A stretch of 22,423 nt of DNA from an uncultured Hippea sp. (lineage in GTDB: Bacteria; Campylobacterota_A; Desulfurellia; JAADFJ01): positions 1-22,423 of the forward strand of contig CAJVZA010000026.1 in assembly GCA_913009315.1 (NCBI GenBank), in the 5' to 3' direction. How positions within the stretch are numbered: position 1 is the first letter of the stretch; the number at the start of each line of letters is the position of its first letter. Both the position numbers and the translations under genes were made by a program. Below the pieces are notes generated by a model, which was given only the letters and a program-made list of their open reading frames with translations, had not been told where the DNA came from and searched no databases. Below are positions 14,160-22,406 of this stretch, in pieces.

Positions 14160-16149
14160 AGAGGAAAAAGATATCGGCATAGCAGCCGTAGATCAATTTT
14201 TTTCTGCTGATGGAAGATTAAGCAGCACTATAAAGGGATATGAATATCGTCCTGAGCAGGAAAAAATGGCCCATGCGGTTGCCGATGCACTTTTTAATAA
14301 AAAAAATTGTCTGATTGACGCTCCCACCGGTATAGGCAAAACCGCTGCATATCTTATTGCTGCCATTATTTTTTCCAATAAGAGGCATGAGAAGGTGGTT
14401 ATCAGTACAAATACCATTAACCTTCAGGAACAGCTATTCAAATCCGAACTGCCGATGTTAAAAAAAGTTTTATTCAAAGATCTTAGATTTTCGGTCTTTA
14501 TGGGAAGAAATCGCTACATATGTCTGAACAAATTTTATAAAATCTTCCCGGGCAATGTCAAGATTGTGGAGAAAATGGAACATTGGATAAAAAATACAAA
14601 AACAGGAATAAAATCAGATCAAACGATTTTGACTGACAGCAGCTGGGATGATATTGCATCCGACTCGGATACATGCATAGGGAAAAAGTGCAAATTTTTT
14701 CAATCCGACTGCTTTTATTACAAGGCTAAAAGATTTGCTTTGAACTCTGATATTATTGTAACCAATCATCATCTGCTGATATCCGATTTTCTGCTTCCGG
14801 AAGGCAGAAAGATTCTTCCGGAACATCTATTTATTGTTTGGGATGAAGCTCATCATATTTCAGACGTGGCAACTAATCAGTTTGGAGGAAGCGTCTCTAC
14901 GGCAAAAATAGCCTTGATGATAAACAAACTTATTAGAAAAAACAGCGGAATTCTTCATCTGCTGAGATACAAAATGGCTATGCATGCCGATGATCAATTT
15001 TATGATCTCCTGAACTGCCTGATATCCGCACTCAAACAGCTCAAAAAAAGGGTTAAACTGATTGAGGTATCACACAAGATGATGATGCTCCATAATGAAA
15101 TTATTCAGATTGATAATGACAACAGAGAGACCGACGAGATTAAAGAAGCGGTAGAAAAAATAATTGCAGCAGCTAAACCGGTTATTAAAGCAATAGACGA
15201 ATTTTCCGATGATGATTCGATTCTTTTTGAAAAGATGCGTATAATCACATTGATAGAAAAGTTTGCTGATATAAAAAATATCCTGAAAAAGTTTCAGTTT
15301 AAGGACGAGCGTTTTGTCTGCTGCATCAAACATTCCGCAAAAGCCGTAACATTTCAGATAAGCCCGATTGATGTTTCCGATTTTCTGCATCCTCTTTTTG
15401 CGGAAAAAACAAACATTCTGACATCCGCAACTTTAAAGGCAGGTCAGGATTTTTCTTTTATCAAACAGAATATCGGATTGGAGAATCCGGAAGAAACCGA
15501 ACTCAAATCCGAGTTTGACTGGAATAATCAGGTTAAGGCGTTTATGGTTGAAGGTATTTCGCCTCTTGATAAAGAATATTCAGTCAAACTTGAAGATGCC
15601 ATAATAAAAATAGCAGCGGCCGTTAAAGGCGGCATACTCATACTGTTTACATCTCACGCTCAGATGAACAAAACTTATGATGAAATATGGCCTATTTTAG
15701 AAAAAGCCGGAAAAAATCCTATTATTCAGGGAACTATGCCGCGATATAAGCTTTTTGAAATAATGAGAAAGACCGAATCAATTCTGTTTGGAACAAGTTC
15801 TTTTTGGGAAGGCGTGGATATACCCGGAGATAATCTTTCTGCGGTCATAATAACGCATCTACCGTTTCAATCAAACAGAGATCCGGTGATTAACGCAAAA
15901 ATGAAATATTATGAAACAATCGGTTTGAACAGTTTTACTAAATTTTTGTTACCTGATATGATGCTGAAACTGCGGCAGGGGGTAGGCAGATTAGTAAGAA
16001 AGAGAACGGACAGAGGTGTTATAGTTTTTTTGGATTATAGAATGAAAACAAAAAGCTACGGCAAGACTGTATCATCATCTTTTCAATTTGACGTAAAAGA
16101 TCTTTCAATTGATAAAACAATAGATGAGATAAAAGAATTTTATGAATAA
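14122..16149 (+). CDS. DinG/XPD-type FeS DNA helicase
   Basis: Superfamily 2 helicase, 675 aa from the first possible start. Walker A is DAPTGIGKT (66-74). Four cysteines at 134, 185, 190 and 197 form the 4Fe-4S domain. The DEAH box is at 241-244 and motif VI at 618-623 (RQGVGR). DinG/YoaA-type enzymes unwind DNA 5'-3' and resolve R-loops and damaged structures. The start is uncertain: TTG at 14122 lies inside metG, while the protein resembles relatives only from about IAAVDQFFSADGRL. A good ribosome-binding site (AGAGGAAAA, 14160-14168) follows the metG stop, but only ATC (14173) or ATA (14179) lie in frame at the right distance. An exonuclease domain is absent. Confidence 0.93.
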   Translation: MTKISIREVRSIKEEKDIGIAAVDQFFSADGRLSSTIKGYEYRPEQEKMAHAVADALFNKKNCLIDAPTGIGKTAAYLIAAIIFSNKRHEKVVISTNTINLQEQLFKSELPMLKKVLFKDLRFSVFMGRNRYICLNKFYKIFPGNVKIVEKMEHWIKNTKTGIKSDQTILTDSSWDDIASDSDTCIGKKCKFFQSDCFYYKAKRFALNSDIIVTNHHLLISDFLLPEGRKILPEHLFIVWDEAHHISDVATNQFGGSVSTAKIALMINKLIRKNSGILHLLRYKMAMHADDQFYDLLNCLISALKQLKKRVKLIEVSHKMMMLHNEIIQIDNDNRETDEIKEAVEKIIAAAKPVIKAIDEFSDDDSILFEKMRIITLIEKFADIKNILKKFQFKDERFVCCIKHSAKAVTFQISPIDVSDFLHPLFAEKTNILTSATLKAGQDFSFIKQNIGLENPEETELKSEFDWNNQVKAFMVEGISPLDKEYSVKLEDAIIKIAAAVKGGILILFTSHAQMNKTYDEIWPILEKAGKNPIIQGTMPRYKLFEIMRKTESILFGTSSFWEGVDIPGDNLSAVIITHLPFQSNRDPVINAKMKYYETIGLNSFTKFLLPDMMLKLRQGVGRLVRKRTDRGVIVFLDYRMKTKSYGKTVSSSFQFDVKDLSIDKTIDEIKEFYE

Positions 16150-16756
16150 AGCAGCTTTGTTGCCGGTCATATTTCTGCTTTTGCTTCAAGGATGCGCTAA
16201 ACATATTATATACCCGCCTGTTCATCTAAATGATATCAGAAAAATTGCCGATGATCAGATAAAATTGCTTCCTAAAGAAACCGAGATAACAGGTTCGTTC
16301 TTTTATGTCGGTATGAGTTATCCTTTTTATGCACTTTATAAAAAAATAAACAACGGATATGATATTCTGTTTTTTGACCCTTATATGCGCCAAACCGGCC
16401 AAATTATATATAACGGTTCGAATATAAATTATAAATTTATTCAGAAAGATGCAGGCAGATATATAAAAATTCTCAAACCGATATTCAAGCAGTTCGCATC
16501 CCTGCTTTTCGGCAAAATAAACCTTAAAGATCTAAAAATCAAGCAGGAGCGTGATAATATAATATTTTCTAAAAACGGTTTTAATTTTACGATGAAAACA
16601 GATAAACTCGTACTGGCGCAAGTCAAATCTTCTGATATTCTTATCAAGTATGGTGATTATACAAATAGCTATAAAGGTATCTGGATTGCCGAAAAACTGA
16701 AGATTTTTAACGAAGGTATGATGATTGCAGAATTTTCTCTGAGAAATATGAAATAA
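16142..16756 (+). CDS. Predicted lipoprotein of unknown function
   Basis: 204 aa. A lipoprotein signal is clear: MNK, hydrophobic residues to 15, then LLQGC with the lipidated C18 and Ala at +2, which points to the outer membrane rather than retention by Asp. The rest is mixed beta-rich sequence (SFFYVGMSYPFYALYKK, later KLVLAQVKSSDILIKYGDY). I do not recognise a family. The layout of short amphipathic strands after the lipid anchor resembles LolB-like or DUF4292-type outer membrane lipoproteins that bind lipids, which would fit the neighbouring LPS-heptose genes, but this is only a guess. It overlaps the helicase by 8 nt and precedes gph by 1 nt. Confidence 0.75.
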   Translation: MNKAALLPVIFLLLLQGCAKHIIYPPVHLNDIRKIADDQIKLLPKETEITGSFFYVGMSYPFYALYKKINNGYDILFFDPYMRQTGQIIYNGSNINYKFIQKDAGRYIKILKPIFKQFASLLFGKINLKDLKIKQERDNIIFSKNGFNFTMKTDKLVLAQVKSSDILIKYGDYTNSYKGIWIAEKLKIFNEGMMIAEFSLRNMK

Positions 16757-16757
16757 A

Positions 16758-17393
16758 ATGAAAAAAAAGCCGCTGATTCTGTTTGATCTGGATGGTACTT
16801 TGATTGATTCAAGAAAAGATCTCGCTATTGCAGTCAACAAAACTATGGAACAGTTCGGCATAGAGAGCCTGCCGGATAAACTGATATTGAAATATATCGG
16901 CAACGGCATACGTCAACTGCTTTACGATTGTGCAGGAGACAAAAATCATCTCAAAGAGATGGTAGATTATTTTATGTCGTTCTATACGGAACATCTTACC
17001 GATAACACAAAAGCCTACCCGAATATCGAGACAATACTTGAACTGATCAGATCAAAAGATATAAAGATGGGCGTTGTGACAAACAAAATGACCGAACTTT
17101 CAAAAACAATTCTGCATAAACTCAGACTGGACAGCTATTTTGATGTGATTACGGGAGGAGATATCTATAGAAAAAAACCGCATCCTGAGTCGCTCCTGAA
17201 AACCGCCGACCAAATAGGAAGCAACGGCAGAGTAATTATGGTAGGTGACAGCGAAAATGATATAATTGCGGGCAAATTGGCAGAGTTTGAAACTGCCGGC
17301 GCATTGTGGGGATTAAGACCGCCGGAATTGGTAAAACAGCTTAGACCTGATTTCACACTTGCCGATTCAATGGAGATTCTGAAAATTTTATGA
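16758..17393 (+). CDS. HAD phosphatase, phosphoglycolate phosphatase-like
   Basis: HAD-superfamily hydrolase of 211 aa with a helical cap. Nucleophile D10 and acid D12 are in LILFDLDGTLIDS, T108-N109 in VVTNKM form motif II, K140 (RKKPHP) is motif III, and D164/D168 in VGDSENDI are motif IV. Sequence type is Gph/PGPase, which hydrolyses 2-phosphoglycolate or related phosphates. It sits immediately before gmhA and hldC with ATGA coupling, in the place where heptose 1,7-bisphosphate phosphatase (GmhB) would be expected, yet it is not the GmhB class of HAD protein. It may substitute for GmhB (inference) or simply be a housekeeping phosphatase. Confidence 0.88.
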   Translation: MKKKPLILFDLDGTLIDSRKDLAIAVNKTMEQFGIESLPDKLILKYIGNGIRQLLYDCAGDKNHLKEMVDYFMSFYTEHLTDNTKAYPNIETILELIRSKDIKMGVVTNKMTELSKTILHKLRLDSYFDVITGGDIYRKKPHPESLLKTADQIGSNGRVIMVGDSENDIIAGKLAEFETAGALWGLRPPELVKQLRPDFTLADSMEILKIL

Positions 17394-17944
17394 TAAAAAA
17401 GATTATAAAAGAGCACAACGATATCGTAAATAAATTTTTTGAAGTAAACAAAAAAGCTGTTCTTGAGGTAGCGGATCTGATGCTGGAGACTGTTAAAAAC
17501 CGCCATATCATCTTTTTTTTCGGCAACGGCGGAAGCGCGGCAGACAGCCAGCATCTTGCTGCAGAATTTGTAAATCGTTTTGAAAAAGAAAGAAGAGAAC
17601 TGCCGGCATTGGCTCTTACTACCGACAGTTCGGTGATCACCAGTATAGCTAATGACTATCATTACAATGATATTTTTAAAAAACAGATAAATGCTTTGGG
17701 AAGAACCGGAGATGTTGCCGTGGGCATTTCCACAAGCGGAAACAGCAAAAATGTGTATAGAGCGCTTGAATCCGCAAAAGATAGAAATATGCCGACGGTA
17801 GCCTTTTTAGGCAATAATGGCGGTTCAATTGCAGGGATTGTCGACTATCCGCTGATAGTTGGCTCTGTCAGGACGGCACGAATACAGGAAGTCCACATAC
17901 TGCTTGGCCATATCCTCTGTTCACTCATCGAACGGGAGTTATGA
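17390..17944 (+). CDS. gmhA: Sedoheptulose-7-phosphate isomerase
   Basis: Converts sedoheptulose 7-phosphate to D-glycero-D-manno-heptose 7-phosphate, the first step of ADP-heptose synthesis for the LPS core. SIS-domain protein of 184 aa. Phosphate-binding FGNGGSAADSQH (44-55) and SGNSK (116-120) are present. Zinc and catalytic residues H55, E59, Q166 and H174 match the GmhA pattern, with H169 beside them. It overlaps gph and hldC by 4 nt each (ATGA), a coupled heptose cassette. DiaA-type paralogues lack this full metal set, so GmhA is preferred. Confidence 0.94.
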   Translation: MIKKIIKEHNDIVNKFFEVNKKAVLEVADLMLETVKNRHIIFFFGNGGSAADSQHLAAEFVNRFEKERRELPALALTTDSSVITSIANDYHYNDIFKKQINALGRTGDVAVGISTSGNSKNVYRALESAKDRNMPTVAFLGNNGGSIAGIVDYPLIVGSVRTARIQEVHILLGHILCSLIEREL

Positions 17945-18411
17945 GAGCTCAAATTATAGAATATAGTGAGGTATCGGATAAAGCGGTTATCCTGCGCAAA
18001 AACGGGACAATTGTATTTACCAACGGATGCTTCGATCTGCTGCATGCCGGACATATAGAATACCTCAGAAAAGCCAAAAAATTGGGAGATATTTTATGGA
18101 TAGGTATCAATAGCGATAAATCCGTAAAGCGGATAAAAGGAGATAAAAGACCGATATTGTGTCAAACCGACAGAGTGGAAATCTTGGCAAGTTTAAGATT
18201 TGTCGACGCAATAACTCTGTTTGATGAAGACACTCCGCTTGAGCTTATAAAAATGATAAAACCGGATATATTGGTTAAGGGCGGGGATTATAAGGACAAA
18301 TTGATTGTCGGCTCCGATGTTCTCAAAAATAACGGGGGAACCGTCAAACTAATCGACTTTGTTGATGGAAAATCCACGAGCGCTATAATAAAGAAGATAA
18401 AAAGTTTATAA
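17941..18411 (+). CDS. hldC: Heptose 1-phosphate adenylyltransferase
   Basis: Transfers AMP to D-glycero-beta-D-manno-heptose 1-phosphate to form the ADP-heptose precursor. 156 aa, equivalent to the C-terminal half of the bifunctional HldE/RfaE. HAGH (35-38) in FDLLHAGHIEYL is the nucleotidyltransferase signature, followed by NSDKSVKRIKG and ILVKGGDY. The kinase half (hldA) is not fused and is not in this window, and no epimerase clearly of HldD type is present; the epimerase at 5400 is not assignable to that role. It overlaps gmhA as ATGA. Confidence 0.94.
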   Translation: MRAQIIEYSEVSDKAVILRKNGTIVFTNGCFDLLHAGHIEYLRKAKKLGDILWIGINSDKSVKRIKGDKRPILCQTDRVEILASLRFVDAITLFDEDTPLELIKMIKPDILVKGGDYKDKLIVGSDVLKNNGGTVKLIDFVDGKSTSAIIKKIKSL

Positions 18412-18433
18412 GTAGGAAGTGAGTTAAAAGATA

Positions 18434-19246
18434 ATGAGTAATCTTTTTGATGATTACGGAAAAAGCCTGCTGATTAGAGGGCTTTCCGAATACAGCATAA
18501 AGAGTTATATGTCGGATATAAAACCGATGATAAATTTTCTTAAAAATCATAATTTTGAGGATGCCGCCAATCTTTTTCTTCACAAAATATATATGAGCGG
18601 ATATAAACCTGCTACTATTGCACGAAAAATTATTGCGCTTAAGGGACTGGCAAAATATATGAACAAAACCGTTTCGGCAAGATCTCCCCGTTTTGAAAAA
18701 CCGCTTCCAAAATTTCTGAACAAGGAACGCATAAAATTAATACTTGAGAATGAGGAACTCAAGGAAAACTTGAGAGATAGAGCAATTTTGGAACTTTTCT
18801 ATTGCGGTTTGAGAATCGGAGAAATGTCGGCATTAAAGGTTTCCAGCCTTATGCTTGCCTCAAAAACTATCCGAATCTTTGGAAAAGGGTCGGTTGAACG
18901 AATAATACCTATTACCGGTAAAGCCAAAGAGGCGCTTCAGGCATACATTGACTCGCAAAACGGCTCAGGGCATCTGTTTTTGAATCGTTTCGGCAATCCT
19001 ATATCATCAAGAGGTATAAGAGATATTGTATATAAATGGAGTCTGAAAGCATTGGGATATAAGATAAACCCCCACTCGCTGAGACATTCGTTTGCAACAC
19101 ATCTGCTTGAAAACGGCATGAATATAAGAACCATACAGAAATTGCTGGGTCACAGCTCTATAAATACTACCGGACGTTATACGCATGTAAATATTTCTAT
19201 GTTGATAGCCGAATACAACAAAGCATTTCCTATGGGTAAATCATAA
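18434..19246 (+). CDS. Xer-type tyrosine recombinase
   Basis: Site-specific recombinase of 270 aa. Catalytic residues are R127 (CGLRIGE), K151 (FGKGS), H214 and R217 ([13 protein letters not shown]), H240 ([10 protein letters not shown]) and nucleophile Y249 (RYTHV). An N-terminal SAM-like core-binding domain covers about 1-90. It is a little shorter than XerC/XerD (about 295) and nearer to single-recombinase systems such as XerH or XerA in length, but this does not decide the class. The [10 protein letters not shown] and LLGH sequences are of the chromosomal XerC/D type, and housekeeping neighbours on both sides argue against an integron or phage integrase. It starts 22 nt after hldC with AGGAAGTGAG upstream. 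No dif site was identified. Confidence 0.9.
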   Translation: MSNLFDDYGKSLLIRGLSEYSIKSYMSDIKPMINFLKNHNFEDAANLFLHKIYMSGYKPATIARKIIALKGLAKYMNKTVSARSPRFEKPLPKFLNKERIKLILENEELKENLRDRAILELFYCGLRIGEMSALKVSSLMLASKTIRIFGKGSVERIIPITGKAKEALQAYIDSQNGSGHLFLNRFGNPISSRGIRDIVYKWSLKALGYKINPHSLRHSFATHLLENGMNIRTIQKLLGHSSINTTGRYTHVNISMLIAEYNKAFPMGKS

Positions 19247-19249
19247 AAT

Positions 19250-20254
19250 ATGAAACTTTCTGATTTTGACTACGATCTCGATCCTTCGCTCATTGCAAAA
19301 TATCCTCCCGCAGACCGCTCTTCATCCAGACTTCTCGTATATAACAGAAAGACCGAAACAACGGCTCACAAACGGTTCGAGAACATTATCGATTATTTCA
19401 AAAAAGGCGATCTTGTCATCGTTAATAATACCAGAGTGATCCATGCAAGAATTTATGCAGAGAAATTAACAGGCGGAAAGGTCGAAATTCTGCTTGTCGA
19501 AGAGATAAGTAAAAATGTCTGGAAAGTACTTATCAAAGGAAAAATTAGACAGGAAACCAAACTGCTTTTAAAAAACGACAATTATGGAATTGTAAAATCC
19601 GCAGAGGAAAAGCTGAAAATTGTTCAGTTCAAAAAAGATATTATGGAATACGCCGATAAATATGGTCATATTCCGCTTCCTCCATATATAAAGAGGGCCG
19701 ATGAGCCTGATGATAAAAAGTGCTATCAAACCGTCTACGCAAAAAGATTGGGCGCAATAGCCGCTCCCACTGCAGGACTTCATTTCACAAACAAGCTGAT
19801 TGACAGATTAAAAGAAAAAGGAGTAAAGTTCGGAGAACTGACACTTCATGTCGGAATAGGGACCTTTTCACCGGTTGAGGTTGACGATATAAAATTGCAC
19901 AAGATGCATTCCGAACGATTTTCAATAGGAGAAGAGTTGGCAGAACTTTACAACAGCACTAAGGGAAAAGGAAAGATTGTTGCAGTAGGGACAACAGTAA
20001 TCAGAGCGCTTGAATCTTCGTTGAACGGAAATAGATTATTAGAGACAAGAAGCGGCAGTACGGAGCTTTTTATATATCCGGGCAGGAAAGTTAGATCGGC
20101 AGATGCCATGATTACCAATTTTCATCTTCCAAAATCTACGCTGCTTATGCTCGTAGAAGCGTTTGTAGGAAAAAGGCTGCAGCCGATCTATGATGAAGCC
20201 ATTAGATTAAATTATCGCTTTTATAGTTATGGCGATGCCATGCTGATTTTATAG
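19250..20254 (+). CDS. queA: tRNA preQ1(34) ribosyltransferase-isomerase
   Basis: Transfers and isomerises ribose from S-adenosylmethionine onto preQ1 in the tRNA wobble position, giving epoxyqueuosine. 334 aa, near the usual 340. The N-terminal MKLSDFDYDL, IAKYPPADRSSSRLLV, IVNNTRVIHAR, the central PLPPYI (near 141), AIAAPTAGLHFT (169-180) and LHVGIGTFSPV are all QueA hallmarks, as is the C-terminal MITNFHLPKSTLLMLV. It starts 3 nt after the recombinase stop. No preQ1 riboswitch and no tgt are seen next to it. Confidence 0.96.
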   Translation: MKLSDFDYDLDPSLIAKYPPADRSSSRLLVYNRKTETTAHKRFENIIDYFKKGDLVIVNNTRVIHARIYAEKLTGGKVEILLVEEISKNVWKVLIKGKIRQETKLLLKNDNYGIVKSAEEKLKIVQFKKDIMEYADKYGHIPLPPYIKRADEPDDKKCYQTVYAKRLGAIAAPTAGLHFTNKLIDRLKEKGVKFGELTLHVGIGTFSPVEVDDIKLHKMHSERFSIGEELAELYNSTKGKGKIVAVGTTVIRALESSLNGNRLLETRSGSTELFIYPGRKVRSADAMITNFHLPKSTLLMLVEAFVGKRLQPIYDEAIRLNYRFYSYGDAMLIL

Positions 20255-20268
20255 AGCACCTTCCTTTT

Positions 20269-20297
20269 ACCCATTTCTGCTCAAGGCAGATTTGGGT
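20269..20297 (+). terminator. Stem-loop between queA and mqnE
   Basis: ACCCA (20269-20273) pairs with TGGGT (20293-20297), and TCTGC (20276-20280) with GCAGA (20286-20290), around a 5-nt loop and a T.T internal loop. An outer pair, ATAGAG (20251-20256, containing the queA stop) with CTCTAT (20315-20320), could enclose it. No U-tract follows, so this may be a Rho-type or attenuator structure rather than a classical terminator. Confidence 0.4.
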
Positions 20298-20364
20298 AAT
20301 AATTAATAGGGGCACTCTATATAGCAGCACCTAAATTTGAGACGTTTTTTATAAGGAGAAACGG

Positions 20365-21381
20365 ATGATTACACATAGCGAGGCAGTTAAACTGCTGAAA
20401 GGAAACCTGATTGAAATAGGCAAAAAAGCCGATGAGATAAGAAGAAAAAAACATGGTATAAACAGCTATTATGTGCTGAACAGACAGATAAACTATTCCA
20501 ACGTATGTATTTCGCGCTGTAAATTCTGCGCATTTGCCAGAAGTCCGGGTGAAAAAGGCGAGTATCTTCTAAGTAATCAGGAAATAATTAACATCGTCGC
20601 TCAGAGAGAAACCGATGAGGTTCATATTGTCGGAGGACTTCATCCCGACCTGCTCTTTTGCCACTACACAGATATGATAAAAGCCATTCGATCCAACTTT
20701 CCCGATATCTGGATTAAGGCTTTTACTGCCGCTGAAATTGACCATTTTTCAACAATCAGCGGTCTGCAAGTTGAAGAAATTTTATCCGGTCTTAAAACGG
20801 CCGGCTTGAATTCGCTGACCGGAGGAGGAGCAGAAATCTTCTCCGACCGCATCAGACAAAGGCTTTTTCCAAAAAAAGCCGATGCGGACAGATGGCTTTT
20901 TATTCACAAATCGGCTCATAAAATTGGCTTGAGAAGCAGCGCCACCATGCTTTTTGGTCACATAGAAACTGATGACGAAATAGTACATCATCTTTTTGAG
21001 CTGAGAAAACTTCAGGCAGAAACCAACGGTTTCAACGCCTTTGTAGCACTGCCTTTTCATCCGGGCAGCAGTTTTCTTGATCTGCCTCCGGTTTCAGCAG
21101 TCAGAATTCTTAAGGTCATTGCGCTGTCGAGAATTATTCTGTCAAATTTTCCGCATATAAAGGCATACTGGGTAATGCTGACACCGAAACTTGCCGAGAT
21201 TGCGCAATTTTTCGGCGCTGACGATCTTGACGGAACAATAGGAAAGGAACTCATAACGCATTCAGCCGGTACGGAATCGCCATCATCCATGAGTGAAGAA
21301 AAATTGCGCAAGTTAATCACCGGAGCCGGTTTTGCACCGGTTAGACGAACAGGAAACTACCTTAAGGCTGCCCTGCAATGA
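20365..21381 (+). CDS. mqnE: Aminofutalosine synthase (radical SAM)
   Basis: Radical-SAM enzyme of 338 aa in the futalosine route to menaquinone; it joins 3-[(1-carboxyvinyl)oxy]benzoate to the SAM 5'-deoxyadenosyl group to give aminofutalosine. The 4Fe-4S ligands are C48, C52 and C55 (CISRCKFC). HIVGGLHPD, IKAFTAAEI and GGGAEIF are MqnE-type landmarks that distinguish it from MqnC, which reads LIQGG. The residue before GGGAEIF is Thr where I would expect Pro. The start has a good AAGGAG site. It overlaps mqnC by 4 nt (ATGA). mqnA, mqnB and mqnD are not in the window. Confidence 0.93.
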   Translation: MITHSEAVKLLKGNLIEIGKKADEIRRKKHGINSYYVLNRQINYSNVCISRCKFCAFARSPGEKGEYLLSNQEIINIVAQRETDEVHIVGGLHPDLLFCHYTDMIKAIRSNFPDIWIKAFTAAEIDHFSTISGLQVEEILSGLKTAGLNSLTGGGAEIFSDRIRQRLFPKKADADRWLFIHKSAHKIGLRSSATMLFGHIETDDEIVHHLFELRKLQAETNGFNAFVALPFHPGSSFLDLPPVSAVRILKVIALSRIILSNFPHIKAYWVMLTPKLAEIAQFFGADDLDGTIGKELITHSAGTESPSSMSEEKLRKLITGAGFAPVRRTGNYLKAALQ

Positions 21382-22406
21382 AAAGATACGATTTCGGAGA
21401 GGCGTTAAATCTTTTTGACAAAAATTTTTATGAATTGGAAGAAGAGGCGTCTGCCGTAAGATTTGCGAAAAATCCTTTAAAAACCGTCAGTTTTGTGGTG
21501 GATACCAATATAAACTATACAAATATATGCAATACGAAATGCAGCTTCTGCGCATTTTATAGAGACGAAAAAAGCACCGAATCTTATACAATGAGCATAG
21601 AAGAAATTTTGCAGAAGGCTGAGAAACTGCAGGATTTGGGGGTGGAGACACTTCTTATACAGGGCGGATTAAATGAAACCATAAAATATAAATATTATCT
21701 TGATATGATACGAAAGCTTAAAGAACGTTTCCCGAAGTTATTTGTTCACGCATTCAGCCCTCCCGAAATAGATCTTATGAGCAGAATAAGCTGCAAAACA
21801 ACAAGCAGTGTGCTGCGCGCTCTTTGGGATAACGGCCTAAGAACTATTCCCGGAGGAGGCGCTGAAATACTAACAGAAGATGTTAGAAAAAAAATAGCAC
21901 CGTTAAAAATAAGCTCCGACAGATGGCTTGAGATAATGCGAATTGCGCACAATCTTGGGTATAGAACTACTGCTACCATGATGTTCGGGCATATTGAAAC
22001 ACATGAGGATATAATCAGCCATCTGATAAAACTGAGGACCCTTCAGGATGAAACAGGCGGTTTTACCGCATTTATAAGCTGGGATTTTAAGCCTTTAAAT
22101 ACCGCTTTACGCGATAGAAAAGGAGATGTAAGCGCCTCTGATTATCTGAAAATTGTTGCAATTTCGAGAATTGTTCTTGATAATTTTGATCATATACAGG
22201 CTTCCTGGTCTTCTCAGGGAAAAAAGATCGGCCAGCTTGCTCTCTATTTTGGAGCCGACGATTTGGGAAGCATACTTGTCGAGGAGAATGTTATGCGGCT
22301 CGCAGGTCACAGAAATATTGCGAGCGTTAACGAAATTGAGCAGCTGATAAAAGATGCCGGATTTGTTCCGGTCAGACGAGATCCGCTATACAAGGTTGCG
22401 CGCTAA
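21378..22406 (+). CDS. mqnC: Dehypoxanthine futalosine cyclase (radical SAM)
   Basis: Radical-SAM enzyme of 342 aa that cyclises dehypoxanthine futalosine in menaquinone synthesis. The cluster ligands are C51, C55 and C58 (CNTKCSFCAFYR). TLLIQGGLN (near 92-100), HAFSPPEI and PGGGAEIL are typical of MqnC, and the C-terminal ADDLGSILVEENV is shared with the family. It is clearly paralogous to the preceding mqnE along its whole length and starts by ATGA overlap with it, so the pair is translationally coupled. It is complete; 17 nt remain to the window end. Confidence 0.95.
   Translation: MKRYDFGEALNLFDKNFYELEEEASAVRFAKNPLKTVSFVVDTNINYTNICNTKCSFCAFYRDEKSTESYTMSIEEILQKAEKLQDLGVETLLIQGGLNETIKYKYYLDMIRKLKERFPKLFVHAFSPPEIDLMSRISCKTTSSVLRALWDNGLRTIPGGGAEILTEDVRKKIAPLKISSDRWLEIMRIAHNLGYRTTATMMFGHIETHEDIISHLIKLRTLQDETGGFTAFISWDFKPLNTALRDRKGDVSASDYLKIVAISRIVLDNFDHIQASWSSQGKKIGQLALYFGADDLGSILVEENVMRLAGHRNIASVNEIEQLIKDAGFVPVRRDPLYKVAR

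Noticed and set aside
17165-17662. 165-codon frame antisense to gph and gmhA
   Set aside because: A shadow of two well-supported genes; no motif of its own.
18434-19246. Phage or integrative-element integrase
   Set aside because: Close-packed housekeeping neighbours, no attachment repeats seen and XerC/D-type active-site sequences.
19200-19250. preQ1 riboswitch ahead of queA
   Set aside because: Only 3 nt separate queA from the upstream gene, leaving no room for a leader.
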